Source of the DNA: Pseudobutyrivibrio sp. | GTDB taxonomy: Bacteria; Bacillota; Clostridia; Lachnospirales; Lachnospiraceae | DNA length: 34,933 nt | NCBI GenBank assembly: GCA_024693775.1 | Contig: JAILKL010000004.1 | Coordinates: 1 to 34,933, forward strand | Reading direction: 5' to 3' | Shown here: in pieces, positions 24,132-33,203 of the stretch | How the letters are laid out: each line of letters opens with the position of its first letter | How positions within the stretch are numbered: the stretch's first letter is position 1 | Position numbers and translations under genes: made by a program | The notes under the pieces: model-generated | Databases searched by the model: none | What the model was told of the DNA's origin: nothing | The model's input: only the letters and a program-made list of their open reading frames with translations

Positions 24132-24353
24132 TTAAAGTAAATTCTTGAGGGCTTCCACATCGTCCATGCTGATGTTTTGTGCAGCCTCGTTTTCTTTTTG
24201 AATTTCTAAATAAACTTCTTTACGGTAGATGGACACTTCCTTTGGTGCCGAAATACCTATCTTGACCTGATCACCGCGAACTTCAAGGACTGTAATCTCG
24301 ATGTTGTTGTTGATCATAATCGCGTCGCCTGTTTTTCTAGTTAATGCCAACAT
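24132..24353 (-). CDS. csrA: Translational repressor CsrA
   Basis: A 73-residue RNA-binding regulator that blocks ribosome sites carrying ANGGA motifs, notably flagellin mRNA in Bacillus. The sequence MLALTRKTGDAIMINNNIEITVLEVRGDQVKIGISAPKEVSIYRKEVYLEIQ shows the strands and the invariant early RKxG and late APxxVxIxR regions with R (YRKEV) needed for RNA binding. The C-terminal extension suits the FliW-binding form. The ATG is two bases after the fliW stop, with AAGGATGGTGAG upstream, so translation is coupled. Dimer activity in the cytoplasm is set by FliW. Confidence 0.97.
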   Translation of the reverse strand: MLALTRKTGDAIMINNNIEITVLEVRGDQVKIGISAPKEVSIYRKEVYLEIQKENEAAQNISMDDVEALKNLL

Positions 24354-24355
24354 CG

Positions 24356-24808
24356 CTACTCACCATCCTTTCCATGTAATGAATCATGAATCAGATAACG
24401 AACTGGCTCATCTCCATCAATAATAATCTGATCACCAATATTAGTATCGGTATTAATAACAATAGGTGCCTTTAGATTAACTGATGCTTCCTTTGGATCC
24501 TTTGGAACTCTAACAGTTACTAAAACGTAAGTGTTTTCGTCGTTTAGCTCACCAAGAGGCTCTAGTGTGCCTGCCCCAAATGCTGGTGCATAATCTGCCT
24601 TTACAAGGTGAGGTAACATAACTGGCATAACAAAATCTGTCTCGTCTAATGATTGCAACCACATAATATTACCTTTGTCTTTCTTTTCTTCGTCGAAAAT
24701 GAGAGTGTATCTCTTCATGTCAGGAAAACCAATTAAGCCATGAACGAGATTTATGACCTTCTCTTCAGCAATCTCGATTTCGCCGAACAACCTAGTCTTT
24801 ACGCGCAT
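24356..24808 (-). CDS. fliW: FliW, antagonist of CsrA
   Basis: A 150-residue cytoplasmic protein that binds CsrA (and flagellin), coupling flagellin translation to secretion. Conserved parts are MRVKTRLFGEIEI, INLVHGLIGFPDMKRYTLI, GNIMWLQSLDETDFVMPVM and NLKAPIVINTDTNIGDQII. The start is placed at ATG 24808 (AAGGAGAAGGGATA upstream); 24856 would add 16 unfamily-like residues overlapping the flgL end. It lies 16 bp after flgL and two bases before csrA. With FliS, flagellin and the flagellin leader it forms the expected three-way switch. Confidence 0.96.
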   Translation of the reverse strand: MRVKTRLFGEIEIAEEKVINLVHGLIGFPDMKRYTLIFDEEKKDKGNIMWLQSLDETDFVMPVMLPHLVKADYAPAFGAGTLEPLGELNDENTYVLVTVRVPKDPKEASVNLKAPIVINTDTNIGDQIIIDGDEPVRYLIHDSLHGKDGE

Positions 24809-24824
24809 TATCCCTTCTCCTTTG

Positions 24825-26426
24825 TTAAATGTAATTAAGTAGTGTTGAATCGCCAAGCTTTCCTGCTGCTGTAAGCGATGCCTGATATGCGGTGTAAGCT
24901 GCAGTATAATCGATGATGATTTGGGATAGATCTACATCATCATTTTGTGACTGAAGATCCTCGACAGTTTCTTTTTGGTCCCCTACGCGCGTCTGTGTTA
25001 GCTGAAGCGAATCCTTCTTACAACCCAAATCAGTTATTGCTAAGTTTATTTTAGCATAATATGCATCAATTTTGCCCAATTCTGTGCTAAAAAGTTTTTG
25101 CATATTATCATCATAGAAATCTGCTTCCTTTGTGGCACCGTCTAGCCACTGCTGTAGGTACTCCTGATCCTCGTCGGAAGCATACTGACTTTCTGCCATC
25201 ATAGATTTAATAGTATCTATCTTGTCATGGGCAAGAATAGTCTTTTGTATAGCATCAACCATTTCTCCTAGGTCTCTTTGAAGAGAACTGTCAAATACAT
25301 TAGATGCCTCTGTATTTATAGCTATAGTCTGGCTGGCTGCTATGGTGTATTCAATATCAAAGCTAATAGCATCCCCATTACTATCAAATTTTGTGTAGGT
25401 AACAGGCACATTTACATCCAGCTCATCTGCCATCTTTACACAATCATAGTAAAATTCTGGTCTAAGCTCTCCTGTCTCAAAGCCTGTTTTATCATACTGA
25501 GCTTTGATTGTTGCGGCATTTTCCTTTAATGTGGAAGCCACTTTGCTGCCGAAAATAATATCACCAGTTTCCCGAATTACAACTATCTCATCATCCCCAA
25601 CAGTTTTTTTGCCAATTGCTTTCTCCCAATCACCCTCTGTGGCATAGGTAGTCATAGAAAATCCACTAGTACCGGCAGGGGTTTCTGTAGGTGCTACAGT
25701 GTTATCAAAGGACTGTGTAGTATCACTTTCTGTGTATGCAAAGGTATAGGCTGTGCCATTAGCATCAGAATATTGGAATGCAATACTATTGATAGAGTCT
25801 ATGTTGTCATAGTTCAATCTGATGCGATAATAATTTTCCACGCTAATATCAGAAATAGTATTGGTTAGGTCTGCCTCAGTGGTAGGCACCTGCACATTGC
25901 CAGAATAATACCTATGCTCCTCCATATGGTCTTCTATAGAAAAGGCCTGATCAATTCTATACTTTGTAGTTGTTTCATCCTCAGTAAAGGTAAGATTTTT
26001 ATTTGTTCTATAGCCTGTGAAAACAGTTCTATTTGCATAGTCAGAATTGCCCTCTGCATACAGCTGATCCTGAAGGGCCTGAAGCTGTGTCATAAGAGTC
26101 TTTCTGTCCTGCTCACTATAGGAATCCGTAGCTCCAGTAACTGTCAGTGTTCTACAATCTGTTACTAGATTTCGCATGTTAATGAGAGCTGTCTCTGTAA
26201 CATCTAGCCAGCTGGATGCATCAGGAATATTTTTCTTGTAATACTGGGTAACCTGTGACAAGGTAGTAGCCAGTCTAAGAGAACGTACAGCAATTACTGG
26301 GTCATCAGATGGCTTGTCAATTTTCTTTTGATTTGTCATCTGAGTGTTTCTCTTGTTAACGATTTCCTTTGTTGAATTGATATTTGAGGATGCATTCCTC
26401 ATTATCATCTTATTAGTAACTCTCAT
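24825..26426 (-). CDS. flgL: Hook-filament junction protein FlgL (large)
   Basis: The second junction protein, linking FlgK to flagellin. It begins MRVTNKMIMRNASSNINSTKEIVNKRNTQM with the DKPSDDPVIAVRSL motif of flagellin-family N-termini, and ends with the matching helical C-terminus (TRVGDQKETVEDLQSQNDDVDLSQIIIDYTAAYTAYQASL). At 533 residues it is much longer than the usual 300, because of a central domain of about 230 residues (about 150-400) that is mostly beta-rich. GAGGTGATTTT precedes the ATG. It follows the second flgK by 33 bp. Confidence 0.94.
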   Translation of the reverse strand: MRVTNKMIMRNASSNINSTKEIVNKRNTQMTNQKKIDKPSDDPVIAVRSLRLATTLSQVTQYYKKNIPDASSWLDVTETALINMRNLVTDCRTLTVTGATDSYSEQDRKTLMTQLQALQDQLYAEGNSDYANRTVFTGYRTNKNLTFTEDETTTKYRIDQAFSIEDHMEEHRYYSGNVQVPTTEADLTNTISDISVENYYRIRLNYDNIDSINSIAFQYSDANGTAYTFAYTESDTTQSFDNTVAPTETPAGTSGFSMTTYATEGDWEKAIGKKTVGDDEIVVIRETGDIIFGSKVASTLKENAATIKAQYDKTGFETGELRPEFYYDCVKMADELDVNVPVTYTKFDSNGDAISFDIEYTIAASQTIAINTEASNVFDSSLQRDLGEMVDAIQKTILAHDKIDTIKSMMAESQYASDEDQEYLQQWLDGATKEADFYDDNMQKLFSTELGKIDAYYAKINLAITDLGCKKDSLQLTQTRVGDQKETVEDLQSQNDDVDLSQIIIDYTAAYTAYQASLTAAGKLGDSTLLNYI

Positions 26427-26459
26427 AAAATCACCTCAATATATCTGCTGTGCCACTAT

Positions 26460-28340
26460 TTATACACCTGTATTAAGTATCAACCTATCATATATTTCGG
26501 AAAAAACAGAAATACATTTAGAAGCTAGATTGTATGCATTTTGGAATTTAATTAAATCAAGTGCCTCGTCATCCTCATCAACACCAGCAACAGACTGGCG
26601 CTGCTGGGAGATGGTTGTCTGGATATTTGTAAAATTCTTAGTAAAGATATCACATTCCTGTGTATCGATGGTTACATCTGCATAAATACACTGTAGGAAG
26701 GTATCACCGCCACCGCCTCTGAAAAGCTTTACCTTGCTCTGTAGCTCTTGGAGCTTTACAACAAGCTCTGCATTATCAACTCCGGCTGTATAATTTTCAG
26801 CTGAAGTTGTGGCAAATTTTGCTGCATCCTTATCTGTCTTTTTAGCAATGGCTACATTTCCGGCTGTAAGTCTGTAATAGGTCATGGAATCACTGGTTAA
26901 GGTAACTCCCTCGGTGCCTGTTATATTTCCATCTGTATCTGTAGTATTTGCAGTGGTTCTATCTGTAAGGCCATATTCCTCATTTGTATCCATAAGATTT
27001 AAAGCTACAAAGAATGAACCCATTGTATCGCCATTAAGATCTACTCCGCCTTCCTCAACAAGGTTAAATTCCTCACAGAAATTTCTAAGAAACATATTCA
27101 TCTGATTCTGATAATATGGAATGCCCATGTAATCAATATCATCACCTACCTGCAGGCTCTTATTCATAAGATTAGTCTGCTCCCCAGCTGACATATCCTT
27201 ATCAAAGGTAAATGTGATGGAAACAACATCTCCATTTTCATCAGTATCGAAGCTGAAATCTGTATAGTCGTATTCTGTATTGTTTGTCCAAATGGTTCCC
27301 TCATCTGGCATATTAAACTCATTTACATCAGTTATAGAAAGCCCTGTTACTGTTACTGTGTTAGTGGTTGTGGATGTAATTGTGCCATGAAGATTCTCAT
27401 TATTATTTCCATCTCTCACATCAAACATGGCCTTTATAGCACCACCATTTGATATAGGACTAGAATTAAATTTGTCGCCCTCCTCAGACCACACAATATC
27501 GTAAAGACCCTTTATATCGCACTGATTATAGCTTTTTACATCAGCTCTAGCCTGAACTGCTAAGGTCTTATACTCATAATTATCTACAAGCATTTGACCA
27601 TTTATGCGAACGGTAAACTGTGTGGCACCTGTATCCATGTCTGCGAAATTAGTATTGCTGACATTTACTTCCTTAGTTTCTACATTTACAAGGGCTGATA
27701 ATTCATCAACCAAAAGAGCACGCTGGTCTCTAAGCTCATTTGCATGTCCACCACCCTGCTCAATTACATTGATTTGTTTATTCAAAATTGTAATCTTTTC
27801 TGCTATTGAATTTATATCGCTAACTGCTGTTTTAATCTCATCATTTACAGAGCTCTGCAGCTGATTTAACTTAGTAGAAAGCTGATTAAAATACTCAACC
27901 AATTCCTTTGCATTAGAAATAAATTCCTTTCTAACTGTCAAATCACCAGCACTACCCTGCAGTGTACTTAATGAATTAAACATCTTTGAATATATGGTCG
28001 AAAAACCTGTATTACTGCCGGTTTCTGAATAGAAATCCTGTATCTGCTTCATGTAATAAAGCTTTTTATCATAGTGTCCTAGGGCAGATTCGTTGTTCCA
28101 ATATTTCTCGTCATAATACAAATCTCTGCACTGGGTAACAGACTCTGCCTCAACACCGACGCCTGTAGTACCATAGCTTTGGTATACTCGAAGGGCTGAT
28201 GCTGACACTGTATTTACCACCTGGCGAGAATAACCCTCGGTATTTACATTTGAAATGTTATTTGCCGTGGTATTAATCTGCGCCTGGGAAGTATTTAGTC
28301 CAGATGATGCAATTGTTAATCCAAAAAATGTTGATGACAT
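26460..28340 (-). CDS. flgK2: Hook-associated protein FlgK, second copy
   Basis: A 626-residue HAP1 protein with FlgK N-terminal motif TTANNISNVNTEGYSRQVV (about 25-43) and the C-terminal FlgK sequence SVAGVDEDDEALDLIKFQNAYNLASKCISVFSEIYDRLI. It forms part of the hook-filament junction; the gene next to it encodes another FlgK. Middle domains differ between the two copies. Start ATG 28340 follows AAAGGAATAG. It is in the flgM-flgL-fliW-csrA operon. The two may form a mixed ring or serve as consecutive junction layers; this is inference. The symbol here is a working label. Confidence 0.9.
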   Translation of the reverse strand: MSSTFFGLTIASSGLNTSQAQINTTANNISNVNTEGYSRQVVNTVSASALRVYQSYGTTGVGVEAESVTQCRDLYYDEKYWNNESALGHYDKKLYYMKQIQDFYSETGSNTGFSTIYSKMFNSLSTLQGSAGDLTVRKEFISNAKELVEYFNQLSTKLNQLQSSVNDEIKTAVSDINSIAEKITILNKQINVIEQGGGHANELRDQRALLVDELSALVNVETKEVNVSNTNFADMDTGATQFTVRINGQMLVDNYEYKTLAVQARADVKSYNQCDIKGLYDIVWSEEGDKFNSSPISNGGAIKAMFDVRDGNNNENLHGTITSTTTNTVTVTGLSITDVNEFNMPDEGTIWTNNTEYDYTDFSFDTDENGDVVSITFTFDKDMSAGEQTNLMNKSLQVGDDIDYMGIPYYQNQMNMFLRNFCEEFNLVEEGGVDLNGDTMGSFFVALNLMDTNEEYGLTDRTTANTTDTDGNITGTEGVTLTSDSMTYYRLTAGNVAIAKKTDKDAAKFATTSAENYTAGVDNAELVVKLQELQSKVKLFRGGGGDTFLQCIYADVTIDTQECDIFTKNFTNIQTTISQQRQSVAGVDEDDEALDLIKFQNAYNLASKCISVFSEIYDRLILNTGV

Positions 28341-28364
28341 AGGCTATTCCTTTCTGTCATTTAA

Positions 28365-30155
28365 TTACAGACTAGTGATTAAATGCTCTATCATTTCGTC
28401 TATAACATTTATGTAACGACTTGCTGCATTATAAGCTGACTGATATTTAATCATGGTGGTAAGCTCTTCATCTGAAGAAACACCAATGACACCCTGACGA
28501 CTAAATTCAATCTGCTCCGATGTGGTCTGAAGTGAGCTGGCTGTACTAGAATAAATATTTCCAATGGTACCAATCTCACCTATCCATTTTGTATAAAACT
28601 CAGTGTATGTACTAGGTGTGGTGTCCGCCGGATTCAAGTTAAATCCTGTTGCTGACCATAGGGCCTCTAGCTGTGTACCCAACTCATAATTAACAGTATC
28701 CTGTGCGGAATATAACAAATGAGGCAAATAAGCCTCCTGCTTTTCCAAATCTGTATTTATAGTCAAGGATTTTAATGTATAACATTTTGAAGTATCGTCT
28801 GGATCCTCCTCGTTATATAAATACAAGGATCTTTCTTCTGTTGTTCCATCCTCATAGGTTACAGTACAGGTAGCTAAATAATATCTTTCGCATCCGTTTC
28901 GAACGAACAATTCTCTAGGTGGCAATTCGCCATCTGTACCGACAGATGCATTTGCCACATCTAAAATTTTTACTGTTCCATCTGCAGTAACAGGATTTCC
29001 ATTTGAATCTGTATAGCTAATAGCTGTAGCCCCATCATATGACTCCTCTAGGGTAGTTAATGGGCTAAATAAATCATTAATATCTGTAACCAGCTGATGT
29101 ATAAGTGTGTCCAATTCCGATTCTGCATTCATCATTATTGAGTTTGCAATTCCAGAATTATAGGTGTCTGCATCCAGCTGCACGCCATCATCATCAAGAA
29201 AATTTAAATAATTGGTCCAACTATCACCGCGAGCCAGAAGCAATGATTTGATTTCCCCTAAATCTGTATTTGTTTCTGCACTGATTCTTGATAAATCAAA
29301 AACCTGGTATGGCTCTGGTGGATCCTTTGCCAAATCCTCGTCTGTTGTAAGATTTACCCAGTATGGAGTAATAAAGCCTGTAGTTAAATCCTTGTATTTT
29401 CCGATAGCATTGCAATGTATTTCATCTACAAACTCAGTGCCTTCAATTTCAATATGCACAACGCTAAATGCATCCTCACGATAGGTTATCTTGGCAAGTC
29501 CTGATAACTCATCTATGAGTAAATCTCTTTTATCTCTAAGCTCCATGGCTTTTTCAACGCCTGCTGCCTCAATTGCCTGGATTCGCTTGTTATAATCTAA
29601 AATCTGTTCACCAATCTCGTTAATTCTATCTACGTCTTCGATAATTTTTGAATTAATAATGGTTTGGTAATCCTCTAAACCATCCTGAATAGCTCCAGAA
29701 CGGCTCAAAAAAAGGCTAGCTTTCTGCAGTACGAGATTCTGATTTACAGTGTCAGAAGGATCTTTTGCAAACTCAGCAAAGGCTTCATAAAAATCCTTAA
29801 TAGCATCTTTAAAAGCCACACCTTCCTGCTCCTGTAAAAATGTTTGAACCTCATCTACCGCTTCTGCGCTAGCTGAATAAAAAGAATATCGCCCATTCTC
29901 AGTACGATATGCCTTATCTAAAAAGATATCGCGCTTATGGACGATTGTTCCTACGTCGACACCTAATCCAGCGAACTGATCGCTGATAGATGCCCACCCT
30001 ATTTGTCTGTAATTTCTATCTTCATATACAACCTGTTCACGCACGTATCCCTCAGTGTTTACGTTTGTAAGGTTGTTTGCTGTTGTATTTAAACCATGTG
30101 ATGCTCCCTGTAGGCCAGATGCCCCAACATATAAGCTTCCAAAACTATTAGCCAT
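28365..30155 (-). CDS. flgK: Hook-associated protein FlgK, first copy
   Basis: A 596-residue junction protein: N-terminal MANSFGSLYVGASGLQGASHGLNTTANNLTNVNTEGYVREQVV and C-terminal RQGVIGVSSDEELTTMIKYQSAYNAASRYINVIDEMIEHLI are both FlgK motifs. The start at 30155 is set by GGAGG 8 bases upstream and the standard MANS start; a GTG at 30176 would only read through the ribosome binding site. Middle domains are distinct from those of the second copy 24 bp downstream. Operon member between flgN and flgK2. Confidence 0.95.
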   Translation of the reverse strand: MANSFGSLYVGASGLQGASHGLNTTANNLTNVNTEGYVREQVVYEDRNYRQIGWASISDQFAGLGVDVGTIVHKRDIFLDKAYRTENGRYSFYSASAEAVDEVQTFLQEQEGVAFKDAIKDFYEAFAEFAKDPSDTVNQNLVLQKASLFLSRSGAIQDGLEDYQTIINSKIIEDVDRINEIGEQILDYNKRIQAIEAAGVEKAMELRDKRDLLIDELSGLAKITYREDAFSVVHIEIEGTEFVDEIHCNAIGKYKDLTTGFITPYWVNLTTDEDLAKDPPEPYQVFDLSRISAETNTDLGEIKSLLLARGDSWTNYLNFLDDDGVQLDADTYNSGIANSIMMNAESELDTLIHQLVTDINDLFSPLTTLEESYDGATAISYTDSNGNPVTADGTVKILDVANASVGTDGELPPRELFVRNGCERYYLATCTVTYEDGTTEERSLYLYNEEDPDDTSKCYTLKSLTINTDLEKQEAYLPHLLYSAQDTVNYELGTQLEALWSATGFNLNPADTTPSTYTEFYTKWIGEIGTIGNIYSSTASSLQTTSEQIEFSRQGVIGVSSDEELTTMIKYQSAYNAASRYINVIDEMIEHLITSL

Positions 30156-30200
30156 AGGTAAATCCTCCAAAGTCACTAAAACTTTAAGGACATCCTTTTC

Positions 30201-30713
30201 CTACTGTTTAGCATCAAATCCTCTATTTCCCAATATATCGCCTGTTGTGACAGCATCTTTTCCATAATTGGATGTCTGAGGTGCCTGCCTAGAACTTTTA
30301 AGTAGAGTAATATCAAACTCAACAAGTTCTAATGCCTGACGCAACAAGTTTTGCGTTTGAATATTAAGCACCTGCATATTATCAGCTGCCTGAACTAAAC
30401 GGCCCTTTGCTGTTATAAGCTGTTTTTGTTCTACAGGCTGGTTACTAAGATTATCGATCATCCATGAAACGGTAACCTGCTCACCCTTATAGCCCAATAC
30501 CTCTGCCATATGGCAAAGAAGGCCTTCTCGTTTTCTTTCAAGCTCGAGCAAGGTATCTGCGATGGCCTGCTCTTGAACGGTAATATCTTCCAGTACGTCC
30601 AGCTTCTTATAGATAATAGAATCCTTCTTTTGTCTATTAAGATTGATTAACTTTTCATACTGCTCCGTTTCACCATCCATAGTTAAGAGCAATTCTTCCA
30701 TTAAACTAGCCAC
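30201..30713 (-). CDS. flgN: FlgN-family chaperone
   Basis: A 170-residue export chaperone for FlgK and FlgL. It is helical with the FlgN-type stretch LLLTMDGETEQYEKLINLNRQKKDSIIYKKLDVLEDI, then LERKREGLLCHMAEVLG, a helical middle and an extended C-terminal tail (SSRQAPQTSNYGKDAVTTGD). The start is taken at the GTG at 30713, seven bases after GAGAGGG; an ATG at 30701 is possible. It lies 19 bp after flgM and before flgK, the usual order. Confidence 0.88.
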   Translation of the reverse strand: MASLMEELLLTMDGETEQYEKLINLNRQKKDSIIYKKLDVLEDITVQEQAIADTLLELERKREGLLCHMAEVLGYKGEQVTVSWMIDNLSNQPVEQKQLITAKGRLVQAADNMQVLNIQTQNLLRQALELVEFDITLLKSSRQAPQTSNYGKDAVTTGDILGNRGFDAKQ

Positions 30714-30732
30714 GCACAATCCCTCTCAAATA

Positions 30733-31011
30733 CTAAATAGTTCCAAACTGCGACAATAATTTCTCTGCAAAATCATCAGCACTAACTTCGTAAGTGCCAT
30801 TTTTGATTTTTTCCTTAATGTCCGCAACTAGGTCCTCTCTGATGTCCTCAGCTTCTGCTACTCCTGCTTTAGCAACCTGGTAATCCTTACCTGTAGATGA
30901 GATCTGAACCTCGTCTCTGCCATAAGCATTTGTCTTTGCTGCTGCTGATGTGTTTTTAGTGTTTGATGCCTGATATAGTTGTGCTACCTGATTGTAAGCC
31001 TCTATACGCAT
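30733..31011 (-). CDS. flgM: Anti-sigma-28 factor FlgM
   Basis: A 92-residue protein that binds sigma-28 and delays late-gene expression until hook completion. The N-terminal part is disordered and Ala/Asn/Thr-rich (YQASNTKNTSAAAKTNAYGRDEVQISSTGK); the C-terminal sigma-binding region reads EAEDIREDLVADIKEKIKNGTYEVSADDFAEKLL, matching the FlgM family. Ribosome binding site AAAGGAG precedes the ATG. It has a sigma-28 promoter 80 bp upstream, so FlgM is in its own feedback loop. Confidence 0.93.
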   Translation of the reverse strand: MRIEAYNQVAQLYQASNTKNTSAAAKTNAYGRDEVQISSTGKDYQVAKAGVAEAEDIREDLVADIKEKIKNGTYEVSADDFAEKLLSQFGTI

Positions 31012-31090
31012 ATCGTCACACTCCTTTCCTCCCTTATTTTAGTACGTTTTTTCTTAATATCATCAAGATACATTTTTCCTTACACCTCAT

Positions 31091-31118
31091 TTATCGGAAC
31101 CTACCTTAATAAACTTTA
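31091..31118 (-). promoter_or_regulatory. Sigma-28 promoter of the flgM operon
   Basis: Minus strand TAAA (31118-31115), 16 bp, then TCCGATAA (31098-31091). The sequence after the -10 (ATGAGGTGTAAGGAA) is almost the same as at the flagellin promoter. Confidence 0.85.
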
Positions 31119-31178
31119 GTGTTATTTAAAAATTTTTTTATAACTTTTTTGCTTTTTTTATTTTTGTTGTCTATCCCC

Positions 31179-31228
31179 ATACAATTTGAGAGACCATGGC
31201 ATGCCATGGTCTCCCTAGAGAATTGTAT
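31179..31228. repeat. Long palindrome between the ABC operon and flgM
   Basis: A 24-bp perfect palindrome at 31190-31213 (GAGACCATGG, CATG, CCATGGTCTC) is nested within ATACAATT (31179-31186) and AATTGTAT (31221-31228). It lies 31 bp after the ABC permease stop. No T-run follows on the minus strand, but it is the only candidate terminator for that operon. Confidence 0.75.
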
Positions 31229-31259
31229 CGGATATAGAGAATTAAGAAATAAACAAGCT

Positions 31260-33203
31260 TTAATAAGATGTCAGGCTATAGGCCTGTGAATTTGTAAATA
31301 GCTGATCCTCAGAATAGAAGAACTCATATTCCTTTAAGGCATTTAATGTATTTACACATTTATCATTGAGAGCCTCATAGCAATCCATATAGTTAGTTGG
31401 TACATAATATGAATAAAGAATATTGCCCCAGAAAATATCGCTATCGCTAACCATATTTGAATCATTTGGAGTAAGCTCTATATCAAAATTGTTATAGTAT
31501 ACATGATCATCATCTGTTACCCAGCTTAATGTCTGCTGATAGATAACACCTGCATCAATATCCTTTAGAAGAGCTGCATATACAGCATCATATGCCTCTT
31601 GTATTTCAGCCTTTGATTTCTCTGAAAAGCTATTTTCATAAGAATCAAGAGTTTCTTTTTCTTCATTATAATATAGTTGATAGAAGGTCACATTTTTAAC
31701 AGTACAATTATCCCACTGTGGCCCAATAATGTGCTTCTTTATACGCTCAGGTGTATTAACAAAATCAAGTAATGGCTTTGTTGTGTCGTAATACTCAGGG
31801 CTAACAACCTCTGGATTGTTATCCACTAAATAGTATTCACGAGTAACTGTTTTTCCACTCTTTAGCATATATTTAAAGGTAACTGTGGTACCAATATCAT
31901 TAATGTTGAAGTCTCTAATTTCTCTTTTGTCCTGAATGATAGCCTTTTGCAAATTGATAACCTGCTGGATTTCACTTTCATCAGTAAATACCATAGGGCT
32001 TTCAATATTTATTCCTGCCCACTCTACCTTTTCCAAATCTGGTGTGTAATTTTCAATGTTGCACACATCAAATCTAATGCAAAGCAGCACAACAATCGAA
32101 ATAATAGAATATAAAACACAGGTACATGCATTTTTCAGGCTGCAAACTCTGATAGTTTTAGCGATAAGCATTAGGGTAATGTAGTAAATTACAATACCAC
32201 TAATTATTGTAAACAAAACTGTCAGTGCAAAAATCTTGTTGTAGCTAAAATTAGAATTTACATTTAAAGCTGAAACAATAATTGTACCAATTACTATTGA
32301 GACGAAAAATGAAAGTCCCATAGAAAAAATTGGCTTTACAAATGGCACAGTAATGAAATCCTGAACTGTTTCAAGATTTTTGAATTTATACAGCACAAAT
32401 GCCACAATAAGTAACACCACACCAACTGCCATATATATGCCCAGTTCCTTTGCTCCACCAAAGGTTTGAGTAAATCCAATAAGATTTTCACCCTTATCAT
32501 CCCAAATCAAATCAAAATTGATACGACAATTATAAGTAATATACATTACAGGGGTAAGCGGTGTAATATCCAAATCATTACCTGCGTTCATCATTCCAAA
32601 TATTAATGAACTACCCACGATTCTCATGGAAAATTCCATCATATAATATAGAAAATTAAATATTCCATAGAAAAGCACTGCCGTAATAGTCTGACCTGTC
32701 AGCATCATGGAAAACAATGATAATCCCATGAATAAAATAGTAGAGGCAACCTGTATGAATACCCAGTACCATACATTTGTGACATCATATACTCCATTGG
32801 CGAAGGCCACTGCTGTAGTAGTGATACCAGTGAGAATTACAGGTATTATAGCCACAATTGTGATACTACATAGTCCAGTGAAAAATAAGCTTTTCCTGCT
32901 TACCGGAAATGAATGTATCATATAATTATCTCTTTTAGAGAACAAATATGAAAAAGTAATAATGGCTAGAATTATCACATATATCATAGGATAAAATCCA
33001 TTATTTACTGAGGATAATCTAGATGATAAATTCATGGCTGGTGTGTACCTTGTAGTGTAGTTACCAGCTGCGCTAATATCTAATAAGACTCCCACAGGAA
33101 GCATCCAGGATAATATAAGGAAGTATAATAATCCTGCGGCCCATGTTCTACTAAGGTTTTTCTTGAAAACTGCTTTATTAAAAAATGATGTCTTTGACCG
33201 CAT
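31260..33203 (-). CDS. ABC transporter permease (ABC-2 type) with large extracytoplasmic domain
   Basis: A 647-residue membrane protein with about a dozen hydrophobic segments in the first 390 residues (for example AAGLLYFLILSWMLPVGVLL, YPMIYVIILAIITFSYLFS, FTGLCSITIVAIIPVILTGI), then a soluble C-terminal domain of about 250 residues, likely outside the cell. No ATPase motif is present. It works with the ATPase coded just upstream; export of a peptide, antibiotic or lipid is typical of YtrABC-like systems, but the substrate cannot be read. The start is at ATG 33203 after AGGAGGTGAG; a longer start at 33212 is inside the ribosome binding site. It overlaps the ATPase gene by 26 bp. Confidence 0.85.
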   Translation of the reverse strand: MRSKTSFFNKAVFKKNLSRTWAAGLLYFLILSWMLPVGVLLDISAAGNYTTRYTPAMNLSSRLSSVNNGFYPMIYVIILAIITFSYLFSKRDNYMIHSFPVSRKSLFFTGLCSITIVAIIPVILTGITTTAVAFANGVYDVTNVWYWVFIQVASTILFMGLSLFSMMLTGQTITAVLFYGIFNFLYYMMEFSMRIVGSSLIFGMMNAGNDLDITPLTPVMYITYNCRINFDLIWDDKGENLIGFTQTFGGAKELGIYMAVGVVLLIVAFVLYKFKNLETVQDFITVPFVKPIFSMGLSFFVSIVIGTIIVSALNVNSNFSYNKIFALTVLFTIISGIVIYYITLMLIAKTIRVCSLKNACTCVLYSIISIVVLLCIRFDVCNIENYTPDLEKVEWAGINIESPMVFTDESEIQQVINLQKAIIQDKREIRDFNINDIGTTVTFKYMLKSGKTVTREYYLVDNNPEVVSPEYYDTTKPLLDFVNTPERIKKHIIGPQWDNCTVKNVTFYQLYYNEEKETLDSYENSFSEKSKAEIQEAYDAVYAALLKDIDAGVIYQQTLSWVTDDDHVYYNNFDIELTPNDSNMVSDSDIFWGNILYSYYVPTNYMDCYEALNDKCVNTLNALKEYEFFYSEDQLFTNSQAYSLTSY

